A DNA stretch of 64,000 nucleotides, taken from assembly GCF_004297265.1 (NCBI RefSeq), contig NZ_SCUT01000007.1:156604-220603 (forward strand), given 5' to 3'. Source of the DNA: Reyranella sp. GTDB lineage: Bacteria > Pseudomonadota > Alphaproteobacteria > Reyranellales > Reyranellaceae. Of the stretch, positions 38,643 through 46,567 are shown piece by piece (position 1 is the stretch's first letter; every line of letters begins with the position of its first letter). A program made the position numbers and the translations under genes. The notes beneath the pieces were generated by a model. The model was not told the DNA's origin, ran no database searches, and saw nothing but the letters and a program-made list of their open reading frames with translations.

Positions 38643-39020
38643 ATGTCCGGCGCAGACTGGACAGGAGCGGGGCGCCGTCCCGAGGGAGCAGATTTGGGAA
38701 AGCTCGTCGGAATTCTCATGGTCCTCTTGATAGGACTCGTTGGCGTGGCCCTGTACGCGGCGCCGGGCTGGATGGCGGCGCAGCTCGTCGCCGTATTCGG
38801 CGTTCCACCGCCCGATGACCGAAGTCTGATGCCTCGATTGAAGACGGTCCTGATGGAAGCCTTGGTCAGGGATCGGGCTCCCTGCAGCGGCATCCACAGG
38901 ATCGAGGCTCCGCGACAGGTCGGATACGACGTCGTGCTGACGGCCGTGTGCCTCAACGGCGCCTCGTACGGAGTCCAGTTCAAGCCCACGGGTGAGGTCA
39001 CGCTCTGGCCGAGCCGGTGA
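38643..39020 (+). CDS. Small single-pass membrane protein, unknown
   Basis: A predicted 125-aa protein. A charged 20-residue start is followed by one strong hydrophobic segment (about residues 20-40, LVGILMVLLIGLVGVALYAA). A soluble C-terminal part contains two cysteines (APCSGIHRIE and AVCLNGASYG) that could pair in the periplasm. No family recognised. It is isolated between the GntR gene and an opposing membrane-protein gene. Codon use looks native. Confidence 0.5.
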   Translation: MSGADWTGAGRRPEGADLGKLVGILMVLLIGLVGVALYAAPGWMAAQLVAVFGVPPPDDRSLMPRLKTVLMEALVRDRAPCSGIHRIEAPRQVGYDVVLTAVCLNGASYGVQFKPTGEVTLWPSR

Positions 39021-39029
39021 AGGGAGCGG

Positions 39030-39491
39030 TCAGCGACGCGCCGGGCAGAGCGACAGGTAGAAGAAGAATGCCATGACCGGCAGCACGAGCCAGTTGAGTG
39101 CAGCGCCCGGGGCCGTCCCCATCGTCGTCACCGGCTTGAGGTGTCCGGCCAGGCCACGAAGCACGGGCTCGAGCGCGAAGACCAGCAGCGCGAGGGGCAC
39201 CGTCCCGCGCCAGCGCAGCAGCAGCACCCAGAGCAGCAGGGCGAGAAGGAGCTGGATTGCGCCCCACTGGCCGAAGAGCGCGACGATGTTCGAGCCGCCG
39301 GCCACCGTCGTGACATCGATCGTGGCGATCGATTGGGCGCCGCCGTCCGGCGCCAGCAGATGGATGCAGGAACGCACGGTGATCGCGCCGAGCCAGGCGA
39401 TCGCCACCCAGAACGAAAGCTGCGGTCCGTCGTACAGCGCGGGATTGGCGGGCAGCAGCCGCGCCGGAGAGGGTCGCCAGGAGCTGGGCAT
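39030..39491 (-). CDS. Hypothetical multi-pass membrane protein
   Basis: A 153-aa protein with about four hydrophobic helices: LSFWVAIAWLGAITVRSCIHLL, then VALFGQWGAIQLLLALLLWVLLL, VPLALLVFALEPVL, and LNWLVLPVMAFFFYLSLC near the end. The ATG at 39491 lies 11 bp after the Ldh-family stop on the same strand, so the two may be co-transcribed. No enzymatic motif is visible and no function is assigned. Confidence 0.65.
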   Translation of the reverse strand: MPSSWRPSPARLLPANPALYDGPQLSFWVAIAWLGAITVRSCIHLLAPDGGAQSIATIDVTTVAGGSNIVALFGQWGAIQLLLALLLWVLLLRWRGTVPLALLVFALEPVLRGLAGHLKPVTTMGTAPGAALNWLVLPVMAFFFYLSLCPARR

Positions 39492-39502
39492 GGAGAGGAC
39501 CG

Positions 39503-40567
39503 TCAGCCCTCCATGATCCACTCCGCGCCAGAGGCCAGGGCGATCTCCTTGACCTTGGCGAGCAGGTTGGGACCGACGGGAATGCCCGTCTTCAGGCGGG
39601 CGGCGGCGGTGCGGCGCTCGGGATCGCCCGCCACCTGAACGGGCTTGGCCGGATCGGCCGGCCGCGTCGCGCGCAAGGTATCGCAGAAGGCGGCGACGTC
39701 GGCCTGGAAGTCCGCCGTGTCGCGGAACATGCCGGGATCCATCGCGAGAAAGAAGTGGCCGATGTCGATCGGGCCCGGCCGCGTGTTGCGCGTCGGGTCG
39801 GTCACCATCACGCCGCCCGACAGCGCCGAACTCAGGATGTTGACCATGGCGCCGAGGCCGTAGCCCTTGTGGCTGCTGCCTTCCGGCGTGCCGCCGAGCG
39901 GTGTCATGAAGCCGCCCTTGCTGACCTCGTGCGGGTCGGTGCTGGGCAGCCCGTCCCTCGTCACCAGCCAGCCCGGCGGCGTTTGCAGTTTCTCGTTCGC
40001 CTTGTTGCGGATCTTGCCGGCGGCGACGGTCGTGGTCGCCATGTCGAGCAGGAACGGCTCGCCCGGCTTGGCCGGCGCGGCGAAGGCGATCGGGTCGGTA
40101 CCGAGGCGGGCCTGCGCGCCATTGGTCGGCGCGACCTGGATGCCGCTCGCCGAGGTCGTCGCCAGGCCGATGAAGCCGGCGCCGACCGCCTGCAGGACAT
40201 AGAAGCCGCAGGCGCCGAAGTGGCCCGAGTTGCGCACCGCCGCCACGCCGATGCCGGTCTTCTTCGCCTTCTCGATGGCGATTTCCATGGCGCGCCGTCC
40301 GGCGGGATGGCCGAGGCCGCCGCCGCCGTCGATCAGCACCGACACCGGCGTTTCCTTCACGACCTTCGGCTCGGCGGTTACGTTGAGCTTGTTGCCGAGC
40401 CGGCGCTCGTCATAGGGCGGCACCATCGAGATGCCGTGCGTGTCGATGCCGTGCAGGTCGGCCCAGCTCATGATCTCGGCGGTGCCGGCCGCCGTCGCCT
40501 TGGGCATGCCCCAGGCCTCAAGGATCAGTTCGAGTTGCTTGCGGTGGTTTTCGTACGACGCCGGCAT
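39503..40567 (-). CDS. Malate/L-lactate/ureidoglycolate dehydrogenase family protein (Ldh2)
   Basis: NAD(P)-dependent 2-hydroxyacid dehydrogenase of the Ldh_2 fold, 354 aa. Family signatures are SWADLHGIDTHGISMVPPYDERR, the catalytic-histidine region VRNSGHFGACGFYVLQA, APTNGAQARLGTDPIAFAAP and SSHKGYGLGAMVNILSSALSG. A GGAGAAG ribosome site precedes the ATG. Substrates in the family include malate, lactate, sulfolactate and ureidoglycolate; sequence alone does not decide. A decayed copy of its 3' end lies about 0.9 kb downstream. Confidence 0.9.
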   Translation of the reverse strand: MPASYENHRKQLELILEAWGMPKATAAGTAEIMSWADLHGIDTHGISMVPPYDERRLGNKLNVTAEPKVVKETPVSVLIDGGGGLGHPAGRRAMEIAIEKAKKTGIGVAAVRNSGHFGACGFYVLQAVGAGFIGLATTSASGIQVAPTNGAQARLGTDPIAFAAPAKPGEPFLLDMATTTVAAGKIRNKANEKLQTPPGWLVTRDGLPSTDPHEVSKGGFMTPLGGTPEGSSHKGYGLGAMVNILSSALSGGVMVTDPTRNTRPGPIDIGHFFLAMDPGMFRDTADFQADVAAFCDTLRATRPADPAKPVQVAGDPERRTAAARLKTGIPVGPNLLAKVKEIALASGAEWIMEG

Positions 40568-40663
40568 TCTTCTTCTCCGTTCTTTCCGGCGTCATTATTG
40601 CCGGGCGGAGAGGTCGGCGTCACTCGGCCGTACCGGTTGGCGATACGGCGATGCGGGTCGCCG

Positions 40664-41386
40664 CTACTGCGGCGCGAGCCGGACCGCCTTCAGATAGCGG
40701 GTGTTGTAGTAATCGGCGTCGAGCGACGTCACCATGACCGGCGAGCCGCGATGCGTGGCGTGCACGAAATGGTTGTTGCCGCTGTAGATGCCGACATGGG
40801 TGATGGTGCCGCGATAGCCGAACATCACGAGGTCGCCCTTCTGCAGGTCGCTGCGCGCGACCGGCGTGGCCTCGCGCACCATCTCGTGCGGCATGCGCGG
40901 GATCCGCTGTCCGAAGACCGCGCCGTAGAGGTAGTAGACGAAGCCGCTGCAGTCGAAGCCCGTCGCCGGCGAGATGCCGCCGTAGCGATAGGGGGTGCCG
41001 AGATAGTTCATGGCGCGCGAGACCAGCTTGTCGCCCCATTCGTTGCCGCCTTTGCCGGGGGCGGCCGCCGGGCCGGCCGAGAAGGCTGCCGGCACCACGC
41101 CGGAGGCAGGCGCTGCGGCATTGAAGCCGGCGAACGCGCCATTCTGCTGTTGCCACTTGGCATTGAGTTCGTCGGCCATGCGATCCGTCGGATCGGCCGG
41201 GGCGGCCTTGGCCACCGGCTTGAGCTTCGCCTTGGGAGGGGCCTTGCTGGCCTGCGCCAGGGCGGGAGACAGGGTGCCTGTCGTTCCGAAGAGGGCCACG
41301 GCCGCCAGGACCGTGATCGAATAACCCGTCGCCTTGAAGATTGTCTGTACGTTTGAGGTGGTGCCGCGCCCGTTTCTCAAAGCCAT
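40664..41386 (-). CDS. NlpC/P60-family cell-wall hydrolase
   Basis: Exported peptidoglycan endopeptidase, 240 aa. A long N-terminal signal or anchor (hydrophobic residues about 23-45, ending SPALAQA) is followed by an Ala/Pro-rich linker and an NlpC/P60 domain (about 118-235). The catalytic residues are Cys146 (ATGFDCSGFV), His197 (THVGIYSG) and His209 (HFVHATH). The start at 41386 is supported by an AGGGGGA site. It would cut stem peptides in the periplasm. It is divergent from cydA across a 402-bp region. Confidence 0.9.
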   Translation of the reverse strand: MALRNGRGTTSNVQTIFKATGYSITVLAAVALFGTTGTLSPALAQASKAPPKAKLKPVAKAAPADPTDRMADELNAKWQQQNGAFAGFNAAAPASGVVPAAFSAGPAAAPGKGGNEWGDKLVSRAMNYLGTPYRYGGISPATGFDCSGFVYYLYGAVFGQRIPRMPHEMVREATPVARSDLQKGDLVMFGYRGTITHVGIYSGNNHFVHATHRGSPVMVTSLDADYYNTRYLKAVRLAPQ

Positions 41387-41788
41387 GAATTCAATCCCCC
41401 TTGGAACCAGTGCCAGGTGGCCGACGGCCAAGGGCATAGTGGCGAAGCCTGCCTTATCCGTCCAACAAATGTTGCATATTTGCCACAATGGTCACAGGTA
41501 TCTAACACATTGATTCTAATGACTTATTATTGATGTTTGGTTTCTCGCTTCGTGAAGGTTCGGTGAAAAAGCGGAGCAGGTCCCTGTTGCGGTGCCGGAA
41601 AAATGGCCAGCGACAATTTTCGCGCAGCAAGTGCGAAATGGGCTGTCGCTGCACAGTTCATCGGTTCGCCACGCAATCATATCCTTTCTGTCGATAGGGT
41701 CGCATGAGCGAGCTCCCCCGAAAGTGGTATGTTGATGCGTGTCTGGCGGGTCTCTCCAGACACATGAGTATGGGGGATGGGGCTGTCG
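41387..41788. promoter_or_regulatory. 402-bp divergent region between the NlpC/P60 gene and cydA
   Basis: No gene is seen. The part near 41500-41550 is clearly AT-rich and the likeliest promoter area. A TTGATGCGTGTC stretch at 41732 contains only half of an FNR-type site. A hairpin (41739-41763) lies close to cydA. Confidence 0.5.
41739..41763 (+). promoter_or_regulatory. Hairpin in the cydA leader
   Basis: GTGTCTGG (41739-41746), 9-base loop, CCAGACAC (41756-41763): an 8-bp perfect stem 25 bp before the chosen cydA start and just before the G-rich ribosome site. It could modulate translation or be a protein site. No T-tract follows, so it is not a terminator. Confidence 0.45.
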
Positions 41789-43375
41789 ATGGTGAATGAT
41801 CTCGTCGTGGACTTGTCGCGCGCGCAATTCGCCGCCACCGCCCTCTATCATTTCCTGTTCGTGCCGCTGACGCTCGGTCTCACCGTGCTGCTGGCCGTCA
41901 TGGAGACCGTCTATGTCACGACGGGCCGCGAGATCTACAAGCAGATGGCCCAGTTCTGGACCCGGCTGCTGCTGATCAACTTTGCTCTGGGTGTCGCCAC
42001 GGGCCTCACCATGGAGTTCCAGTTCGGCACCAACTGGTCGTTCTATTCGAGCTTCGTCGGCGACACGTTCGGCGCGCCGCTCGCGATCGAGGGCCTGATG
42101 GCCTTCTTCCTTGAATCCACCTTCATCGGGCTGATGGTGTTCGGCTGGGACAGAATGTCCAAGGCCCAGCATCTCATCGTGACATATGCCGTGGCGCTGG
42201 GATCGAACTTCTCGGCGCTGTGGATTCTGGTGGCCAACAGCTTCATGCAGCATCCGCAGGGCGCCGAGTTCAATCCCATCACCATGCGCATGGAGCTGCA
42301 GAACTTCGGCGCGCTGTTCTTCAACTCCGATGCCCAGTCCAAGTTCGTCCATACGGTGCTGGCGGGCTACGTGACGGCGGCCATCTTCGTCTGCGGCATC
42401 AGCGCCTGGTACATGCTGAAGGGGCGGCATCTCGATCTCGCGCGGCGCTCGTTCCGGGTCGCCGCTGTCTTCGGCATGCTGGGCGGCGGCGGCGTCATCA
42501 CCCTGGGCGACGCGCTGGGCTATGTCGGCGCCAAGGTCCAGCCGACCAAGCTCGCGGCCATGGAGGCTCTGTGGACGGCCGAGAAGGCGCCGATGCCGTT
42601 CAATGCCATCGCCTTTCCGAACCAGACCGAGCAGAGGAATTATTTCACGGTCCAGATTCCCGCGATGCTGTCGATCCTGGTCACGCATTCTCTCGACGGC
42701 GTCGTGCCGGCGATCGACCAGCTCGAGGTCCAGGCGAAGGAGCGCATCCGGAACGGCATCCCGGCCGTCCAGGCAATGGAGAAACTGAGCGCCAATCCGC
42801 GCGACGAGGCCGCGCTCGCGCAGTTCAAGGCGCATGGCAAGGACGTCGGCTACGGCTTCCTGGTGCTGCGCTACGCCCCCGAGGGCGACCTGTCGAAGAT
42901 CACTGACGCCGACATCACCCGCGCCGCCCGCGACACCATCCCGAACGTGTCGATCGTCTTCTGGTCCTTCCGCATCATGGTGGCGTTCGGCCTCCTGATG
43001 CTGGCCTACCTCGTGCTGGCGACGCTGATGACGCTTTCCAGCCAGGTCGAGCGGCAGCGCTGGTTCCAGTGGGCCGCCCTGCTGATGGTGCCGGTGCCGT
43101 TCCTTGCCTGCGAGTTCGGCTGGCTGGTCGCCGAGGTCGGCCGCCAGCCCTGGACGGTGAACGAGATGCTGCCGACCTGGCTCTCGGCCTCGACCCACAG
43201 CGTCGCCTACATGGTGTTCTCGCTGTCGGGCTTCATCCTGCTCTACACCGCCTTCGCGATCGTCGAGATCTACCTGATGCTCCTGTTCATCCGGAAAGGG
43301 CCGGAAGAACATGCTGCAGGTCCTCACGTCGCGGCCGGCCATCCAACCGCCGGGCGCGCGCTCGCGGCGCACTGA
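41789..43375 (+). CDS. cydA: Cytochrome bd ubiquinol oxidase subunit I (CydA)
   Basis: Catalytic subunit of the bd-type quinol:O2 oxidase, 528 aa, inner membrane. The start MVNDLVVDLSRAQFAATALYHFLFVPLTLG matches CydA; an ATG four codons upstream (41777) has its G-run too close. His21 corresponds to the haem b595 ligand, VHTVLAGYVTAAIF holds the haem b558 histidine, and GWLVAEVGRQPW is the family signature. The Q-loop after THSLDGVVPAIDQLE is long, as in the E. coli type. It is followed after 12 bp by cydB. The operon supports respiration at low oxygen. Confidence 0.96.
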   Translation: MVNDLVVDLSRAQFAATALYHFLFVPLTLGLTVLLAVMETVYVTTGREIYKQMAQFWTRLLLINFALGVATGLTMEFQFGTNWSFYSSFVGDTFGAPLAIEGLMAFFLESTFIGLMVFGWDRMSKAQHLIVTYAVALGSNFSALWILVANSFMQHPQGAEFNPITMRMELQNFGALFFNSDAQSKFVHTVLAGYVTAAIFVCGISAWYMLKGRHLDLARRSFRVAAVFGMLGGGGVITLGDALGYVGAKVQPTKLAAMEALWTAEKAPMPFNAIAFPNQTEQRNYFTVQIPAMLSILVTHSLDGVVPAIDQLEVQAKERIRNGIPAVQAMEKLSANPRDEAALAQFKAHGKDVGYGFLVLRYAPEGDLSKITDADITRAARDTIPNVSIVFWSFRIMVAFGLLMLAYLVLATLMTLSSQVERQRWFQWAALLMVPVPFLACEFGWLVAEVGRQPWTVNEMLPTWLSASTHSVAYMVFSLSGFILLYTAFAIVEIYLMLLFIRKGPEEHAAGPHVAAGHPTAGRALAAH

Positions 43376-43387
43376 GGGAGACGCGTC

Positions 43388-44521
43388 ATGGAAACCTACA
43401 TGATTCTCCTGGTCGTCTGGTGGGTGCTGCTCGGCGTGCTGCTGACGGGCATTGGCGCCATGGTCGGCATGGACATGGGCGTCGGCACCATCCTGCGCTA
43501 TGTCGGGCGCACCGACACCGAACGGCGGGTCGCGCTGAACGTCATCGGTCCGCACTGGGACGGCAACCAGGTGTGGTTCATCCTGGGCGGCGGCGCGATC
43601 TTCGCGGCCTGGCCGCTGGTCTACGCGACCGCCTTCTCCGGCTTCTACATCGTCATGCTGCTCCTGCTCTGGAGCATGATCCTGCGGCCGCTGGGCTTCG
43701 AGTATCGCAGCAAGCTGCCGTCGCTGGCGTGGCGCGGCGTCTGGGACGTCGCCTTGTTCCTGAGCGGCCTGCTGCCGATGGTGGTGTTCGGTGCGGCGAT
43801 CGGCAACGTGCTGCAGGGCGTGCCGTTTCATTTCGATTGGCGCCTCACGTCCTTCTACACCGGCAGCTTCCTGTGGCTGTTCAATCCCTTCGCCGTCCTG
43901 TGCGGGCTGATGTCGGTCGCGCTTGCGGTCTACATGGGCGGCAGCTGCCTTGCCGGCGGCGCCGAAGATCCGATCGGCAGCCGTGCCCGGCGCGCGGCGA
44001 TTGCGGGCGGCCTTGCGGCGCTCGCGATCTTCACGGTCGCGGGCTTCTGGGTCTCGACGATCGAGGGCTTCAAGCTGGTGGCCGGACCCGATCCGGGCGT
44101 GCCGCAGACGCCGCTGCACCAGCAGGTGACGCGGGCGCCGGGCGCACTGCTGGCGAACTACGCCGCGCATCCTGTCCTGTGGGCACTGCCGGCGCTGGTC
44201 TATGCCGGGCTGCTGCTGGGCGCGCTGGCGCATACGATCCGGCGGCCGATCCTCGCCTGGTGGCTGGGGGCGTTGGCGTGGATCGGCGTGATCGGCACGG
44301 TCGGCGCCGCCATGTTCCCCTTCATCATGCCGTCGTCCAGCAATCCCTCGCATAGCCTCACGGTCTGGAATTCCGGTTCGAGCCTCGTGACGCTGACCTG
44401 GATGGTGGGCTTCGTCGTGATCTTCATGCCGATCATCGTCTGGTACACGAGCTGGGCCTTCTGGGTGATGCGCGGCAAGGTCGGCGTGAAGCACGTCGAA
44501 ACCTCGGACCACGCCTACTAG
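43388..44521 (+). CDS. cydB: Cytochrome bd ubiquinol oxidase subunit II (CydB)
   Basis: Structural partner of CydA, 377 aa, about eight membrane helices. It opens with the typical METYMILLVVWWVLLGVLLTG and DMGVGTILRYVGRTDTERRV, and has the family blocks GPHWDGNQVWFILGGGAIFAAWP and the C-terminal WNSGSSLVTLTWMVGFVVIFMPIIVWYTSWAFWVMRG. A GGGAG site precedes the ATG. The cydX-like gene starts 12 bp after its stop. Confidence 0.96.
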   Translation: METYMILLVVWWVLLGVLLTGIGAMVGMDMGVGTILRYVGRTDTERRVALNVIGPHWDGNQVWFILGGGAIFAAWPLVYATAFSGFYIVMLLLLWSMILRPLGFEYRSKLPSLAWRGVWDVALFLSGLLPMVVFGAAIGNVLQGVPFHFDWRLTSFYTGSFLWLFNPFAVLCGLMSVALAVYMGGSCLAGGAEDPIGSRARRAAIAGGLAALAIFTVAGFWVSTIEGFKLVAGPDPGVPQTPLHQQVTRAPGALLANYAAHPVLWALPALVYAGLLLGALAHTIRRPILAWWLGALAWIGVIGTVGAAMFPFIMPSSSNPSHSLTVWNSGSSLVTLTWMVGFVVIFMPIIVWYTSWAFWVMRGKVGVKHVETSDHAY

Positions 44522-44533
44522 GGGAGGCCGGAC

Positions 44534-44782
44534 ATGTTCGTGCGCTACATCATCGCCATGACGCTCGCGGCCCTGGCCATCCTGTTCGCCATCATCCTTG
44601 GCGACTACGGCCCCTGGTACCTCTCATGGTTCCTCGGCACGGGCTTCATGGTGCTGGTCGCCGTCTCGGCCGGTGTGCTGTTCGAGGCACAGGAGGACGC
44701 GGCCAAGGCGGCCCGCCGTCCCGGCGAACCGCTGGACGTCTCCAGCGCCGTCGACGCGCCCGCGCAACGGCCCTCGCGCTGA
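44534..44782 (+). CDS. cydX: CydX-like small subunit with an extra N-terminal helix
   Basis: An 82-aa protein in the position of cydX. Residues about 27-55 (PWYLSWFLGTGFMVLVAVSAGVLFEAQ) match the CydX core with its Trp-Tyr...Trp-x-Leu-Gly pattern and terminal glutamate. Classical CydX is about 37 aa with one helix. Here an additional hydrophobic segment (about 4-22, RYIIAMTLAALAILFAIIL) comes first and a polar tail follows. It probably stabilises the haem groups of CydAB. It is 18 bp ahead of cydD. Confidence 0.82.
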   Translation: MFVRYIIAMTLAALAILFAIILGDYGPWYLSWFLGTGFMVLVAVSAGVLFEAQEDAAKAARRPGEPLDVSSAVDAPAQRPSR

Positions 44783-44800
44783 TCTGACAATCGCTTTCCC

Positions 44801-46567
44801 ATGACCGGCAACCCGGCGGACGCGCCCGGCCGTCGACGCGCCGGCGTCGAGCGCTGGCTGCGCGGCGAGATCGCGCAAGCGGCGCGGAGCGGCGTGCGGC
44901 GCGCGATCGTGCTGGGTGCCCTCGCGGCGGCCCTCGCCGTCCCGCAGGCGTGGCTGCTGGCGCATGCGATCGCTCCGGTTGTCCTGGAGAAGGCGCCTGT
45001 CTCCTCGGCGCTTCTCTGGCTGTTGCCGGTCCTGCCGCTGCTGGTGCTGCGCTTCTTCCTTGCCACGGCATCCGGTCGGGCGGCACTTGCTGCTGCCGGC
45101 AGGGTCAAGGCGCGCATACGCTCGGCTTTGCTGCGCCATCTGGCATCGCTCGGACCCGCGGCGACCGCGGGGCGCGGATCGGGCGAAGCCGCGACGGTCG
45201 TGCTCGAAGGCGTCGACGCACTCGACGCCTATGTGTCGCGCTTTCTCGCCCATCTCGGCGTGCTCGTCGTCCTTCCGCCGCTCGTGCTCGTCGTCGTCCT
45301 GCCGCGCGACTGGATCTCCGGGCTCGTGCTGCTGGTGACGGCGCCGGTCATCCCGCTGTTCATGATTCTTCTGGGGCTCGGCGCGGAGAAGCTGAACCGC
45401 CGGCAGTGGCTGCGGCTTCTGCGCCTGTCCGGCCGGCTGCTCGACGGGTTGCAGCGGCTGACGACCTTGCGCCTCTTGAATGCCGGCGACCGCGAGGCCG
45501 AGCGGCTGGCGGAAGCCGCCGAGGACTATCGAAAGAGCACCATGGCAGTGCTGCGGGTTGCCTTTCTCTCGGCCCTCGCGCTGGAGTTCTTCGCGACCGT
45601 GGGCATCGCGCTGGTCGCCGTGCTGATCGGATTCCGCCTGCTCGACGGCACGCTCGGGTTCGAAGCCGGCTTCTTCGTCCTTCTGCTCGCGCCCGAATTC
45701 TACGCGCCGCTGCGCCAGCTCGGCCTCGACTATCACGCGCGCATGGAAGCCCTGGCCGCGGCCGAGCGCATCCTCGACCTGCAAGCCGAGCCGTCAATGC
45801 CAGCCGGAGAAGAGCGGCCCGTCCTCGGTCCGGCCCTCACGATCGAGTGCGAAGGCGTGAGCTTCGCCTGGGAGCCGGACAGACCGGCAATCCGGGACTT
45901 CTCGCTGCGTCTCGTGCCGGGCGAGATCGTGGCCCTGGTCGGGCCGAGCGGCGCGGGCAAGAGCACCCTGCTGTCGCTGCTGCTGGGCCTTCTGCGCCCG
46001 CAATCGGGTCGGATTCTCGTCAGCGGGCACGACCTCGCCACCGTCGATCCCGCGCACTGGCTCGGCCATGTCGCGGTCGTACCGCAGCGGCCGCACATGT
46101 TCGAGGGCAGCGTGCTCGACAACATCCGGCTGGGCGACCCGGACGCCGGCCTCGACCGCGTGCGGGAAGCGGCCCGGCTGGCCGCCGCCGACGGGTTCAT
46201 CGCCGCGCTGCCTCGAGGCTACGACACGCCGCTTGGCGAGCATGGCGAGACGCTGTCGGGTGGCCAGGTCCAGCGGCTGGCGCTGGCACGTGCCTTCCTC
46301 AAGGAGCAGGCCGGCGTGCTGCTGCTCGACGAAGGCACGGCCGGACTCGACCGTGGCACGGAAGCGGCAGTGGCCGACGCCATCCGTCGCCTCGCGGCGG
46401 GTCGCACCACGCTGATCGTCACCCATCGCCTCGCCACCGTGCGGATCGCCGACCGGGTCGTGTTCCTGGAGGAGGGACGCATCGTGGAGCAGGGGCCGCG
46501 CGCCGCGGTGCAGGCAGACGATGGCCGCTTCGCGGGCCTCCTGCGCGACGCAGGGCTCGCCCCATGA
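44801..46567 (+). CDS. cydD: CydD, thiol/haem ABC exporter subunit for cytochrome bd assembly
   Basis: Membrane-ATPase half-transporter, 588 aa. An N-terminal membrane domain of about six helices (about 30-330) is followed by an ATPase domain with Walker A GPSGAGKS, signature LSGGQVQRLALARAF, Walker B LLLDEGTAGLD and H-loop VTHRL. With CydC it exports glutathione/cysteine and affects haem loading of cytochrome bd. The Walker B box ends in Glu as LLLDEG rather than the usual LLLDEP. It overlaps cydC by 4 bp. Confidence 0.93.
   Translation: MTGNPADAPGRRRAGVERWLRGEIAQAARSGVRRAIVLGALAAALAVPQAWLLAHAIAPVVLEKAPVSSALLWLLPVLPLLVLRFFLATASGRAALAAAGRVKARIRSALLRHLASLGPAATAGRGSGEAATVVLEGVDALDAYVSRFLAHLGVLVVLPPLVLVVVLPRDWISGLVLLVTAPVIPLFMILLGLGAEKLNRRQWLRLLRLSGRLLDGLQRLTTLRLLNAGDREAERLAEAAEDYRKSTMAVLRVAFLSALALEFFATVGIALVAVLIGFRLLDGTLGFEAGFFVLLLAPEFYAPLRQLGLDYHARMEALAAAERILDLQAEPSMPAGEERPVLGPALTIECEGVSFAWEPDRPAIRDFSLRLVPGEIVALVGPSGAGKSTLLSLLLGLLRPQSGRILVSGHDLATVDPAHWLGHVAVVPQRPHMFEGSVLDNIRLGDPDAGLDRVREAARLAAADGFIAALPRGYDTPLGEHGETLSGGQVQRLALARAFLKEQAGVLLLDEGTAGLDRGTEAAVADAIRRLAAGRTTLIVTHRLATVRIADRVVFLEEGRIVEQGPRAAVQADDGRFAGLLRDAGLAP

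Noticed and set aside
41732..41743. TTGATGCGTGTC as an FNR/Anr box for cydA
   Set aside because: Only the left half-site TTGAT matches; the right half ATCAA is absent.
41516..44512. A 998-codon minus-strand frame opposite cydA and cydB
   Set aside because: Composition is arginine/histidine/glutamine-rich low-complexity typical of antisense frames; cydAB are clear on the other strand.
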